From Arthrobacter globiformis NBRC 12137 (GTDB lineage: Bacteria; Actinomycetota; Actinomycetes; Actinomycetales; Micrococcaceae): a DNA stretch of 64,000 nt. This document shows positions 7,969 to 16,203 of this stretch, one piece after another; the stretch's first letter is position 1, and each line of letters begins with the position of its first letter. A model generated the notes under the pieces. That model made no database searches. It saw only the letters and a program-made list of their open reading frames with translations, and had not been told where the DNA came from. The stretch covers positions 1 to 64,000 of the forward strand of contig NZ_BAEG01000027.1 in the NCBI RefSeq assembly GCF_000238915.1, read 5' to 3'. The translations under genes and the position numbers were made by a program.

Positions 7969-8591
7969 GCGTCATCACCGTGCTCCTCGTGGACGACCAC
8001 CTCGTGGTCCGCAGCGGACTGAAGGCACTGCTGGGCACACAGCCGGACATCGAGGTGGTGGCGGAGGCGTCCTCCGGCGAGGAAGCCCTGGCCGCCGTGG
8101 AAGGGCACTCCCCCGACGTCGTGGTGATGGACCTCGCCATGGGCCCGGGCATGGACGGGATCGAGGCCATCAGGAAGATCCGCGAACGCAACCGCCGGCA
8201 GGCCGTGCTGGTCTTCACCACCTACGATTCCGACGCCGACATTGTCCGTGCCGTGGACGCCGGCGCCATGGGATACCTCCTCAAGGACGCCGCGCCGGAG
8301 GAGATCTTTGCCGCCGTCCGGGGCGCCGTCCAGGGCAAAAGCGTGATGAGCCCACCGGTGGCCTCCCGCCTGTTCCAGCAGCTGCGCAACCCTGACGACG
8401 TCCTGACCCCGCGGGAGGCCGAGCTGCTGAGCCTCCTCACCGAAGGGCTCAGCAACAAGGAACTGGGCCAGCGGCTGTTCATCTCCGAGGCCACCGTCAA
8501 GACCCATCTCGCCCACATCTACGCCAAGTTGGGCGTCGAGACCAGGGCCGCGGCCATCGCCACCGCCATCCGCCGCGAGGGGATGCGCTAG
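7965..8591 (+). CDS. SenR-like NarL/LuxR response regulator
   Basis: 208 residues: an N-terminal receiver with acidic pair D10-D11, phosphoacceptor D56 (VVVMDLAMGPG) and a conserved LLKDA lysine, then a LuxR-type helix-turn-helix (LTPREAELLSLLTEGLSNKE; ISEATVKTHLAHIYAKLGVE). The ATGA overlap with the kinase implies translational coupling and a cognate pair. Likely targets are its own operon and the divergent haem-binding protein gene. Confidence 0.92.
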   Translation: MSVITVLLVDDHLVVRSGLKALLGTQPDIEVVAEASSGEEALAAVEGHSPDVVVMDLAMGPGMDGIEAIRKIRERNRRQAVLVFTTYDSDADIVRAVDAGAMGYLLKDAAPEEIFAAVRGAVQGKSVMSPPVASRLFQQLRNPDDVLTPREAELLSLLTEGLSNKELGQRLFISEATVKTHLAHIYAKLGVETRAAAIATAIRREGMR

Positions 8592-8675
8592 CGGCTGCCG
8601 GCCGGCGCCCGTGCGCGTCCCTGCAGCAGGGCTAGACTCGGTCACGTCCAGCCCCGCCCTTCGAGAGGAGCAGCC

Positions 8676-9731
8676 ATGCGCGCCACCATCATCCACGGAC
8701 CCGGAGACATCAGGGTGGAGGACCGCGACTATCCGGCCGTCCAGCTCCCCACGGACGCCGTGGTCCGCGTGACTGCCGCGTGCGTCTGTGGCTCGGACCT
8801 GTGGCCCTACCGCGGCGTGAAGCCGGTCCGCCACGCCTCCGCCATCGGCCATGAATTCGTCGGCGTCGTGGAAAGCACAGGTGCCGATGTGTCCTCACTC
8901 CGGGCGGGCGACTTTGTGATCGCCCCCTTCGTGGTCAGCTGCGGGCAGTGCCCGCAGTGCCTGAACGGCGTCACCGTGGCCTGTGACCGCCTCGCCGGTT
9001 GGGGCGGAACGGACGACGCCGGGCTCGCTGTCGACGGCGGCCAGGGCCAGGCCGTGCGCGTCCCGCTCGCCGCCTCCACGCTCGTGAAGGTACCGGGTGT
9101 CACCGAGCCGGATGCAAAGCTGCGCAACAGCCTGCTGACCCTCTCGGACGTCATGGCCACCGGGCACCACGCCGCCGTCAGCGCCCAGGTGGGCCCCGGC
9201 CGGACCGTAGTGGTGGTGGGCGACGGCGCCGTGGGACTGTGCGGCGTCCTTGCGGCAAAGAGGCTCGGCGCCGAACGGATCATCGCAATGTCCCGCCACG
9301 CCGACCGTCAGGCCGTCGCCCGCGAGTTCGGCGCCACGGACGTTGTGGAGGAACGCGGGGACGACGGCGTCGCCAAGGTCCGTGAATTGCTCGGCGGAGT
9401 GCTGGCCGACTCTGTGCTCGAGTGCGTGGGAACCAAGGAGTCCATGGAGCAGGCGCTGCATTCCGCCCGGCCCGGCGGCGCCCTGGGCTTCGTTGGGGTC
9501 CCCACCGGCGGTGCGGAGATCCCGCTGCGCTACCTGTTCGACAAGAACATCGCCGTGTCCGGCGGAATGGCGCCGGCCCGCACCTACATTCCCGAGCTGC
9601 TCAAGGACGTGCTGTCCGGCGCCATCAATCCCGGGCGGGTGTTCGACGTCGAGATGCCCCTGGAGGAGGCGGCCGAAGCCTATAAGGCGATGGACGAGCG
9701 CCGGGCCATCAAGGTGCTCCTGACGCCGTAG
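8676..9731 (+). CDS. Zinc-dependent alcohol dehydrogenase family protein
   Basis: 351 residues of the MDR superfamily with a full set of zinc motifs: catalytic-zinc CGSD and GHEFVGVVE, and a structural-zinc cluster in SCGQCPQCLNGVTVAC. The NAD(P) fold carries VVVVGDGAVGLCGVLAAKRLG. ATG 8676 follows GAGAGGAGC. It oxidises an alcohol or polyol, or reduces an aldehyde, with NAD(P); the substrate is not predictable. It stands alone between the two-component pair and a small protein. Confidence 0.9.
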   Translation: MRATIIHGPGDIRVEDRDYPAVQLPTDAVVRVTAACVCGSDLWPYRGVKPVRHASAIGHEFVGVVESTGADVSSLRAGDFVIAPFVVSCGQCPQCLNGVTVACDRLAGWGGTDDAGLAVDGGQGQAVRVPLAASTLVKVPGVTEPDAKLRNSLLTLSDVMATGHHAAVSAQVGPGRTVVVVGDGAVGLCGVLAAKRLGAERIIAMSRHADRQAVAREFGATDVVEERGDDGVAKVRELLGGVLADSVLECVGTKESMEQALHSARPGGALGFVGVPTGGAEIPLRYLFDKNIAVSGGMAPARTYIPELLKDVLSGAINPGRVFDVEMPLEEAAEAYKAMDERRAIKVLLTP

Positions 9732-9803
9732 AAACGGTTGCGCCGGCCCGGCACGGGGTCTACCGTGATCCGCATCAGTCACCACCGCCGTCGAGGAGCC
9801 GTC

Positions 9804-10124
9804 ATGGCCGGGTTTGTGCAGATCATCGAATTCCAGACCTCACGCATCGAGGAGGTCGAAGCGCTGGGCCGCCCGTCAAGAACCGAGGGAACCACCGCAC
9901 CGACGTTTCGCCGCATCATTGCCACTGCGGACCGGGACCGTCCCGGGACGTACTTCACCATCGTGGAGTTCGACTCCTACGAGTCGGCGATGGAAAACTC
10001 CAACCGGCCTGAGACCTCCGACTTCGCCGCGAAAATGGCGGCCCTGTGCGACGGTCCCCCGGTATTCCGTAATCTCGATGTGCTGTGGGAGGACACCGGA
10101 CAGGGGCCGGACGGCACGGCCTAG
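9804..10124 (+). CDS. Small ferredoxin-fold protein (ABM/dimeric alpha-beta barrel-like), function unknown
   Basis: 106 residues. The pattern FVQIIEFQTSRIEEVEAL followed later by TYFTIVEFDSYESAMENS and a C-terminal strand resembles dimeric alpha-beta barrel proteins such as antibiotic-biosynthesis-monooxygenase-like enzymes. No catalytic residue can be assigned. The ATG at 9804 has GAGGAG upstream and is preferred to a start at 9738. Confidence 0.6.
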   Translation: MAGFVQIIEFQTSRIEEVEALGRPSRTEGTTAPTFRRIIATADRDRPGTYFTIVEFDSYESAMENSNRPETSDFAAKMAALCDGPPVFRNLDVLWEDTGQGPDGTA

Positions 10125-10202
10125 CCCAGCAAACGGCGTTTTGAATTAGCGATCGTGGACAGAATCTCCCGTTACTGGTGGGACTCCTGATGACGGTAGC
10201 TA

Positions 10203-10231
10203 TTGCACGCCCGGCGGAACGCCCATAGGTT
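10203..10231 (+). promoter_or_regulatory. Sigma-70-type promoter for the cold-shock gene
   Basis: TTGCAC (10203-10208), a 17-base spacer, then TAGGTT (10226-10231). This predicts a start near 10238 and an untranslated leader of about 70 bases before the cold-shock ATG. Confidence 0.5.
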
Positions 10232-10308
10232 GGAGACAGCGGACAACAGTTTCCGCCTCTGCCTGCTGTCGGAGCAGGACCAGAATAAGCGTTACAAAGG
10301 AAGTAGCA

Positions 10309-10512
10309 ATGGCAACAGGCACAGTTAAATGGTTCAACGCCGAAAAGGGCTTCGGCTTCATCGCTCCGGATGATGGATCGGCAGATGTATTCGCCCACTA
10401 CTCGGCAATTGCCTCGAGCGGCTACCGCTCCCTGGATGAAAACCAGAAGGTCGAATTCGAAGTGACCCAGGGCCCCAAGGGTCCGCAGGCAGAGAACATT
10501 CGCCCGCTGTAA
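10309..10512 (+). CDS. cspA: Cold-shock protein, CspA family
   Basis: 67 residues, one OB-fold nucleic-acid-binding domain. RNP1 is KGFGFIAP and RNP2 is VFAHYSAI. Such proteins bind single-stranded RNA/DNA as RNA chaperones. The start follows AAAGGAAG. A strong terminator starts ten bases after the stop, so it is monocistronic. Confidence 0.97.
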   Translation: MATGTVKWFNAEKGFGFIAPDDGSADVFAHYSAIASSGYRSLDENQKVEFEVTQGPKGPQAENIRPL

Positions 10513-10521
10513 CGGCTTTCC

Positions 10522-10565
10522 AAAAACTCCCCTGTCCGTGCCTGGCACGCACAGGGGAGTTTTTG
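10522..10565 (+). terminator. Rho-independent terminator of cspA
   Basis: Stem AAAACTCCCCTGT / ACAGGGGAGTTTT (14 bases per arm including the A/T ends) with a loop holding a smaller GTGCC/GGCAC hairpin, ending in a run of five T. The symmetrical A and T runs would allow it to work in both directions. Confidence 0.92.
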
Positions 10566-10606
10566 GTTCCCACAGTTTTGGTACTCCCGCCCGGTAGAGT
10601 GCCGCC

Positions 10607-11194
10607 ATGGATGAAAAAGCGACCCTGCACCATTACCTGCGGACACGGCGCGCCCAGCTACTGGCCAAGATCGACGGCCTCGGTGAGTATGACGTCCGCC
10701 GGCCGATGACGCCCACCGGCACCAATCTCCTGGGCCTGGTCAAACACGTGGCCAGTGTGGAACTGGGCTATTTCAGCGAGGTATTCGGACGGCCCAGCGA
10801 CCGGGAGCTGCCTTGGTTCGCCGACGGTGCCGAGCCGGACGCGGACATGTGGGCCACCCCGGAGCAAACCCGCGCCGAGATCGTGGAGCTGCACCACTTC
10901 TCAGCGGCGCACACCGACGCCACCATCGAAGCGCTGTCCTTGGACGCTCCCGGGATTGTGCCCTGGTGGCGGGAAGAACGCCGGCACGTGACCTTGCACC
11001 AGATGCTGGTACACATGTGCGCGGAGACGGCGCAGCACCTGGGGCATGCCGACATCATCCGGGAACTCATTGACGGTTCCGCCGGGCAGGGCCCCAACGA
11101 CCCCAACCTTCCGCAGCGGGCGCCCGAGGAGCAGGCCGCCTACGTGGAGCACCTCGAGGCCGCAGCGCGTAAAGCCGCCACCCTGGCCGAGTAA
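10607..11194 (+). CDS. DinB-family four-helix protein (possible thiol-dependent metalloenzyme)
   Basis: 195 residues. DinB/DUF664 features: TPTGTNLLGLVKHVASVELG near residue 45 and HQMLVHMCAETAQHLGHADI near residue 130, supplying histidines for a metal site. In actinobacteria some relatives use mycothiol or bacillithiol as cofactor. The substrate is unknown. It is convergent with the acyl-CoA dehydrogenase 38 bases away. Confidence 0.82.
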   Translation: MDEKATLHHYLRTRRAQLLAKIDGLGEYDVRRPMTPTGTNLLGLVKHVASVELGYFSEVFGRPSDRELPWFADGAEPDADMWATPEQTRAEIVELHHFSAAHTDATIEALSLDAPGIVPWWREERRHVTLHQMLVHMCAETAQHLGHADIIRELIDGSAGQGPNDPNLPQRAPEEQAAYVEHLEAAARKAATLAE

Positions 11195-11232
11195 GGCGCG
11201 GGCAGGGTGACGCACTGACCGGCCAGGACGTC

Positions 11233-12465
11233 CTACACGAAGGCCGATTTTCCTGTGACCGCCCGGGCCACAATCAGGGAATTGATCTCGTAGCTGCCCT
11301 CGTACGTGTACAGGATCTCCGCGTCGCCGAAGAGCTTTCCCATCTCGAAGTCGCTGCTGATGCCGTTGCCGCCCAGCAGCGACCGGCCCATGGCCACGGA
11401 GGCGCGGGCCAGCCGGGTGGTGGTGGCCTTGGCCATCGCCGCCTGCGCCATTTCCAGCCTGCCGTCCTCCTGGATCCGGGCCAGCTGCGCCATCAGGGCC
11501 AGCGACGCCGAAGCGTTGCCCAGAATCTCTGCGAGCTGCTGCTGGATAAGCTGGAAGCGCGCCAGCTCCTTGCCGAACTGGCGGCGCTGCAGCGAATAGG
11601 AGCGGGCAACGTCAAAGGCCGCCAGCTGAATTCCGGCGGCCTGCCAGCCCACCCACGCCCGCGAATCCCTCAGCAGCTCGTTGGCCTTGGTGAAATCCGT
11701 GGCGCCAGGGAGCATGCTGGTTTCCGGAATGCGGACGCCGTCCAGCCGGATGTCGGCGTTCTGCATGATCCGCAGCCCGATCTTGTTGCTGATCTTGGTC
11801 GCCGTGTAGCCGGGACGGTCCGTCTCGACAATGAAGCCCTTGATCTGATGGTCCGCCGTGTCCCTGGCCCACACGAGCGCAAAGTCGGCGATTGTTCCCG
11901 CGCCTATCCACCGTTTGGCGCCGTCGATGACCCATTCGCCGTCTTCAAACCGGGCCGTGGTGGCCAGCCCGCCGGCAATGTCCGAGCCGTGCTCCGGTTC
12001 GGTCAGTGCGAACGCCCCCAGCTGCGTGAAAGCAGTCAGTCCCGGCAGCCACCGCTGCTTCTGCTCATCCGACCCCAGGGCGTCGATCATGCCGACGATC
12101 AGCTCGTTGTGGATGCCCACCAGGGCCGACAGGGAGACGTCGGCGCGGGCCACCTCAACGTACATCAGGCCCTTGAAGAGCGTGGATGTCCCGTCCGTCT
12201 GCAGCCCGCCAAGTCCGTGCTTTCCCAGCTCCGCGAGAAGCCCGAACGGGAACTCCTCCCTGTTCCAGTATTCGATGGACTGGGCCCGGACCCTGGACTG
12301 CAGGAAGTCCCTGATCTCGAGGTAGCGTGTCCGTTCGGCCGGCGGAAGCAGGTCCGCAACATACATAAGATCCGCGTCGGCAAACGGCGGTCCAATCACC
12401 CCCGGTTCCTCCGCTGTCACCTCTGTGGTCTGTCCGCTGTCACGTCCTTGTGGCTGCACGGGCAT
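11233..12465 (-). CDS. Acyl-CoA dehydrogenase (glutaryl-CoA dehydrogenase-like)
   Basis: 410 residues. Family motifs include GAFALTEPEHGSD (FAD/substrate contact), WVIDGAKRWIGAGTIADFAL and, near the C terminus, LYTYEGSYEINSLIVAR. The glutamate in YEGSYEIN aligns with the catalytic base of glutaryl-CoA dehydrogenases (YEGTYDIH). The enzyme oxidises an acyl-CoA to the enoyl-CoA and passes electrons to ETF. Divergence from an acyl-CoA synthetase/MarR unit suggests one acid-degrading module; whether it decarboxylates is uncertain. Confidence 0.9.
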   Translation of the reverse strand: MPVQPQGRDSGQTTEVTAEEPGVIGPPFADADLMYVADLLPPAERTRYLEIRDFLQSRVRAQSIEYWNREEFPFGLLAELGKHGLGGLQTDGTSTLFKGLMYVEVARADVSLSALVGIHNELIVGMIDALGSDEQKQRWLPGLTAFTQLGAFALTEPEHGSDIAGGLATTARFEDGEWVIDGAKRWIGAGTIADFALVWARDTADHQIKGFIVETDRPGYTATKISNKIGLRIMQNADIRLDGVRIPETSMLPGATDFTKANELLRDSRAWVGWQAAGIQLAAFDVARSYSLQRRQFGKELARFQLIQQQLAEILGNASASLALMAQLARIQEDGRLEMAQAAMAKATTTRLARASVAMGRSLLGGNGISSDFEMGKLFGDAEILYTYEGSYEINSLIVARAVTGKSAFV

Positions 12466-12512
12466 AGATCCCTTCGCTCTTCCAAACCCTTGGATGTCCT
12501 AGTATATTGCAC

Positions 12513-12528
12513 AGTGATGTGGATCACT
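12513..12528. promoter_or_regulatory. Operator-like palindrome between acyl-CoA dehydrogenase and synthetase genes
   Basis: AGTGAT-GTGG-ATCACT is a perfect 6-4-6 inverted repeat, framed by CTAGT (12499) and ACTAG (12526). It is the only strong palindrome in the 94-base divergent region, making it the natural binding site for the MarR protein encoded at 14342. Confidence 0.5.
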
Positions 12529-12559
12529 AGAACGTGAATCCCCAGGCGAAAGGTGCCCC

Positions 12560-14338
12560 ATGACAGTCACCGACGACTTCCGGGCCGCACGAGACCAGCT
12601 GCTCGCTGCGCGCCAGGACTACCGGCAGGCGAGAACCAGCTTCGAATGGCCGCGGCCCTCGGAGTTCAATTTCGCGCTCGACTGGTTTGACGCCATCGCG
12701 GCCGATCCTGATCGCGGCGGGAACCCGGCACTGGTGATCGTGGAGCAGGACGGCTCGGCCACCCGCCGCAGCTTCGCTGAACTGTCGGCCCGGTCCAACC
12801 AGGTGGCCAACTGGCTCCGCAGCCAGGGCGTGAAGCGCGGCGACCGCATGATCATCATGCTGGGCAACCAGGTGGAACTGTGGGAGCTCGTGCTGGCCGG
12901 CGTCAAGCTAGGCATCGTGCTGATCCCCACCACCACCCTCATGGGTCCCGCGGACCTGAAGGACCGGGTGGAGCGCGGGGAAGCGGGCTGGGCCGCCGTC
13001 GGCAGTTCCAACCTGGGCAAGTTTGCCGAGGTGCCCGGCCGCTACCGGCTGATCGGCATCCCCGATGCCGCGGGCGCCGGCATCAACGGCGCCGGCATCA
13101 ACGGTGTCGGCATCAACGGCACGGGCGAGGCGCTGCAGTACGCGGATTCGGCAGGGTCACCCGCCGACTTCACGCCCGACGCGCCCACCCTGGCAGATGA
13201 GACCCTGCTCCTCTACTTCACTTCGGGCACCACCTCCAAGGCCAAGCTCGTGGAACACACGCACACCTCGTATCCGGTGGGCCACCTGTCCACGATGTAC
13301 TGGATCGGCCTGGAGCCGGGCGACGTGCACCTCAACGTGGCCTCCCCGGGCTGGGCCAAACATGCCTGGTCCAACCTGTTCGCCCCGTGGATTGCCGAGG
13401 CCTGCGTGTTCGTCTACAACTACGAACGCTTCGATGCCAAGGCTCTCATGGAGCAGATGGACCGGGAGAAGGTCACCAGCTTCTGCGCCCCGCCCACTGT
13501 TTGGCGGATGCTCATCCAGGCCGACCTCACGCTCCTCAAGAATCCGCCCACCAAGGTTGTTTCAGCCGGCGAGCCCCTCAACGCGGAGGTCATCGGCCAG
13601 GTCCAGCGCGCCTGGGGCCAGACCATCCGCGACGGCTTCGGCCAGACCGAGACCACGGTGCAGGTGGCCAACACCCCCGGCCAGCCGGTCAAGATCGGCG
13701 CCATGGGCCTGCCCCTGCCGGGATACGACGTGGTCCTCGTCGATCCGGCTACCGGAGAAGAGGCCGACGACGGCGAGCTGTGCCTGCGCCTGGATCCCCG
13801 CCCCGCAGGGCTGATGAAGTCGTACTACGGTGACCCGGAGAAGACGGCCGAGGCATTCCGCGGCGGCTACTACCACACCGGCGACATGGCCAGCCGGGAC
13901 GAGCACGGCGTCATCACCTACGTGGGCCGGGACGACGACGTCTTCAAGTCCTCCGACTACCGGCTGTCCCCGTTCGAGCTGGAGAGCGTGCTCATCGAGC
14001 ACCCGGCGGTGGCGGAGGCCGCCGTCGTTCCTTCGCCTGATCCGCTGAAGCTGTCCGTACCCAAGGCATTCGTGGTACTGGCGGCGGGCCACGAGCCGGG
14101 GCCCGAGCTCGCCGAGGAGATCCTGCGCTACTGCCGCGACCACCTGGCGCCGTTCAAGCGCATCCGCCGGCTGGAGTTCGCCGAGCTGCCGAAGACCATC
14201 TCGGGCAAGATCCGCCGGGTTGAGCTGCGGCACAGCGAGGAGATCCGCCACGCGGACGGCACCCAGGCGGCCGTTCCGCCAGGCCTGGGCACGGAATACT
14301 CCGAAACGGATTTCCCGGGCCTGAAAAGCCAGGGCTGA
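12560..14338 (+). CDS. AMP-dependent acyl-CoA synthetase
   Basis: 592 residues of the ANL adenylate-forming superfamily. Visible motifs in order: YFTSGTTSKAKLVEHTH (P-loop, A3), DGFGQTETT (A5), YHTGDMASRDEHGVITYVGR (A7), DDDVFKSSDYRLSPFELES (A8 hinge) and LPKTISGKIRRVELR with the catalytic lysine (A10). It activates a carboxylic acid to its acyl-CoA through an acyl-AMP. Medium-chain or benzoate-like acids are possible; the substrate is not assigned. It holds an unusual glycine-rich tandem repeat near residues 173-187. The MarR gene follows after three bases. Confidence 0.92.
   Translation: MTVTDDFRAARDQLLAARQDYRQARTSFEWPRPSEFNFALDWFDAIAADPDRGGNPALVIVEQDGSATRRSFAELSARSNQVANWLRSQGVKRGDRMIIMLGNQVELWELVLAGVKLGIVLIPTTTLMGPADLKDRVERGEAGWAAVGSSNLGKFAEVPGRYRLIGIPDAAGAGINGAGINGVGINGTGEALQYADSAGSPADFTPDAPTLADETLLLYFTSGTTSKAKLVEHTHTSYPVGHLSTMYWIGLEPGDVHLNVASPGWAKHAWSNLFAPWIAEACVFVYNYERFDAKALMEQMDREKVTSFCAPPTVWRMLIQADLTLLKNPPTKVVSAGEPLNAEVIGQVQRAWGQTIRDGFGQTETTVQVANTPGQPVKIGAMGLPLPGYDVVLVDPATGEEADDGELCLRLDPRPAGLMKSYYGDPEKTAEAFRGGYYHTGDMASRDEHGVITYVGRDDDVFKSSDYRLSPFELESVLIEHPAVAEAAVVPSPDPLKLSVPKAFVVLAAGHEPGPELAEEILRYCRDHLAPFKRIRRLEFAELPKTISGKIRRVELRHSEEIRHADGTQAAVPPGLGTEYSETDFPGLKSQG
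13076..13120 (+). repeat. Three in-frame 15-base tandem repeats
   Basis: Units 13076-13090, 13091-13105 and 13106-13120 differ by one or two bases and encode AGING-AGING-VGING. They lie in the N-terminal domain of the acyl-CoA synthetase, at a surface-loop-like position before the P-loop. Confidence 0.9.
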
Positions 14339-14341
14339 ACC

Positions 14342-14848
14342 GTGAGCCCCCCGCTGCCCCGCGACCCGATTGCCGATGCACAGCGCAACTGGGAGAGCCA
14401 CGGCTGGGGCGACGTCGCCGCCCCGATGGCCGCCATCACGGCAATCATGCGCACCCAGCAGATCCTGATGGCCCGGATCGAGGGGGCCCTGAAGCCCTTC
14501 GGACTGACGTTCGCCCGCTACGAGCTGCTGGCGCTGCTCAGCTTCGCCAGGAGCGGCGCCCTGCCCATGAACAAGGCGAGCGCCCTGCTCCAGGTCCATC
14601 CCACCTCGGTGACCAACGCCGTCGACCGCCTCCAAACGGCGGGGCTGGTGGTCCGTTCGCCGCATCCCACGGACGGGCGCACCACCCTGATCGAGCTCAC
14701 GGCCGAGGGGCGCACGCTGGCAAAGCGGGCGACGGCGGTGCTCAACGGCGAAGTTTTCGGTCAGTCCGGTTTCGGTGAAGAGGATGTGAACCAGCTGATC
14801 CGGATCCTGGGCGACTTCCGCCGCGGCGCCGGGGACTTCACGGACTGA
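14342..14848 (+). CDS. MarR family transcriptional regulator
   Basis: 168 residues. The winged helix spans about residues 55-110, with a recognition helix in ALLQVHPTSVTNAVDRLQTAG and the wing SPHPTDGRTTLIELTAEG. GTG 14342 follows the synthetase stop by three bases, indicating translational coupling. MarR proteins of this arrangement typically repress acyl-CoA ligase operons and respond to the CoA thioester (known for CouR/BadR-type proteins; inferred here). Confidence 0.92.
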   Translation: MSPPLPRDPIADAQRNWESHGWGDVAAPMAAITAIMRTQQILMARIEGALKPFGLTFARYELLALLSFARSGALPMNKASALLQVHPTSVTNAVDRLQTAGLVVRSPHPTDGRTTLIELTAEGRTLAKRATAVLNGEVFGQSGFGEEDVNQLIRILGDFRRGAGDFTD

Positions 14849-14880
14849 CCGGTTTGGCGGACTGACTGGCGGCCCTGCGG

Positions 14881-15567
14881 CTAGCAGCTTGGCACGCCGT
14901 CCTTCTCGGCAGGGCTGTCCGCATGGCTTTCGGACGGCCGCCGCAGCTCCTGGACGAACGCGTCAAGCAATGCCGCCGGCTGCGGGCTGTTGGCAAGCCG
15001 CACGAGGTCTGCAGCCGTGCTGGCGACCTTGATGTTCGTGTCCTGGCTGTATTTGGCCATCAGGTCGAAGGCGGCCTCGGAACCAATCCGCAGGATCCCC
15101 ATCAGGATGCCCTTCGCCTGTTCGATGGTGCTTCGGGTGCCAAGGGCGCCTGCAACTGCTTCGCGTGCTGCCTTTTCGGTTTCCCAGTGCAGCGTGCTGG
15201 TCAGGTCAACGATGAATCCCTCAACCGCTCTGAGACTGCCGTCCTCCATGAGCGCCTCGCCCGCGGTGAGGACACGATGTTCGCGCATGCGCGCGTCGAT
15301 GATGCGGTGGTAGCTGCAGAAGAATCCGCCCGCTTCGCAGGCAGCCATGAAGATGTCATGGCAACGCTCCCTGTCGTCCGGATGCTTGTGGGCATACAGC
15401 AGCTCCACGCTGGGGACGATGTCGCCGCGGCGGTAACCGTGGAGGGTGTACAGCTCATCTGACCACTCGAGCCGTCCGGAGACGGCATCGTAGTAGAACG
15501 TGCCGGCGACACAATCTGTTGGCCCGAGTGCGCTCGAGTACGCCCGCACGGTTTTCGGAAGGCTCAT
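14881..15567 (-). CDS. PAS-ANTAR domain RNA-binding regulator
   Basis: 228 residues. The N-terminal PAS fold (FYYDAVSGRLEWSDELYTLH; HPDDRERCHDIFMAACEAGG) probably senses a small ligand or redox state. The C-terminal ANTAR domain (GTRSTIEQAKGILMGILRIG) binds paired-hexaloop antiterminator RNAs. ATG 15567 has GGGAGC upstream; a start at 15606 would overlap the preceding gene. It follows the DUF1508 gene by 17 bases. No histidine kinase or receiver is attached, so it is likely a one-component sensor. Confidence 0.88.
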   Translation of the reverse strand: MSLPKTVRAYSSALGPTDCVAGTFYYDAVSGRLEWSDELYTLHGYRRGDIVPSVELLYAHKHPDDRERCHDIFMAACEAGGFFCSYHRIIDARMREHRVLTAGEALMEDGSLRAVEGFIVDLTSTLHWETEKAAREAVAGALGTRSTIEQAKGILMGILRIGSEAAFDLMAKYSQDTNIKVASTAADLVRLANSPQPAALLDAFVQELRRPSESHADSPAEKDGVPSC

Positions 15568-15584
15568 CGCAGCTCCCGGCCGCC

Positions 15585-15860
15585 CTATCCGGCCATCCCC
15601 TGGCACTTGACGGGTATGCGCTGGGGAAGAGGGCGAACGGCAGTCCGGGGGCGGGAACCGAGGAAGCGGTCCACCGGGGCCGAGGCGAGCTCCCGCACGT
15701 GCCCCATTCCGGCGTACTCGCGAACGGCAGCGATGCCTTCAACCGCTGCAGCCTTACTGGGAAAAGGGCGGGACACGGCCATCACGGTGCCGTCCGGGGC
15801 GGTGAGCTGGAATCTGAATGAAGCCTCTGCGTCAATGAAGAGTTCGAACATGCCAGCCAT
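15585..15860 (-). CDS. DUF1508 (YegP-like) protein
   Basis: 91 residues. FELFIDAEASFRFQLTAPDG and the following SKAAAVEGIAAVREYAG match one YegP-type beta-beta-alpha unit. A 35-residue basic tail, rich in Arg and Pro, follows. The start has GGAGGGC upstream. Function is unknown; co-transcription with the PAS-ANTAR gene suggests a stress-related role. Confidence 0.8.
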   Translation of the reverse strand: MAGMFELFIDAEASFRFQLTAPDGTVMAVSRPFPSKAAAVEGIAAVREYAGMGHVRELASAPVDRFLGSRPRTAVRPLPQRIPVKCQGMAG

Positions 15861-16087
15861 TTAGCCCTCCTGGATCCGGGAACACGGCGTCCGGGACGCC
15901 GTCGTCGCCGGAAGCAGCTGAGATTTTCTTCCTTGCCGCTCCCGCGGATGAGCCGGGGCGGCAATTGAGGAATTTATGAAATTGTGAACCAGTTGCGGCG
16001 TCTTGGCAAGGCCTGTCCGTGGCCACTCCCGGGCCGCCGCGCCCCTGCAGGACCGACTCGCCAACAAAAAGTTCACCCCGCTCGCTG

Positions 16088-16107
16088 GAGACAGACCGTT
16101 CTGTCTC
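16088..16107. promoter_or_regulatory. Strong palindromic operator upstream of the ArsR-fold gene
   Basis: GAGACAGA-CCGT-TCTGTCTC, eight-base perfect arms. Two direct copies of TCTATAC follow at 16106-16112 and 16118-16124. The palindrome resembles TetR-family operators, but the nearest regulator is ArsR-type. It lies in the 343-base gap 15861-16203, which otherwise holds only promoter-like AT-rich sequence near 15965-15985. Confidence 0.6.
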
Positions 16108-16203
16108 TATACTTAGGTCTATACGCCTTGGGGGCACCAGTTCGGCGGGCCGAGCAATACCTGGCTGGCAACATCTGGCAAGGAACAGTGGAAGGAATCC
16201 ATC

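Noticed and set aside
13077..13120. Frameshift or assembly artefact at the GING repeats
   Set aside because: All three units are multiples of three and the frame is intact on both sides with good domain motifs.
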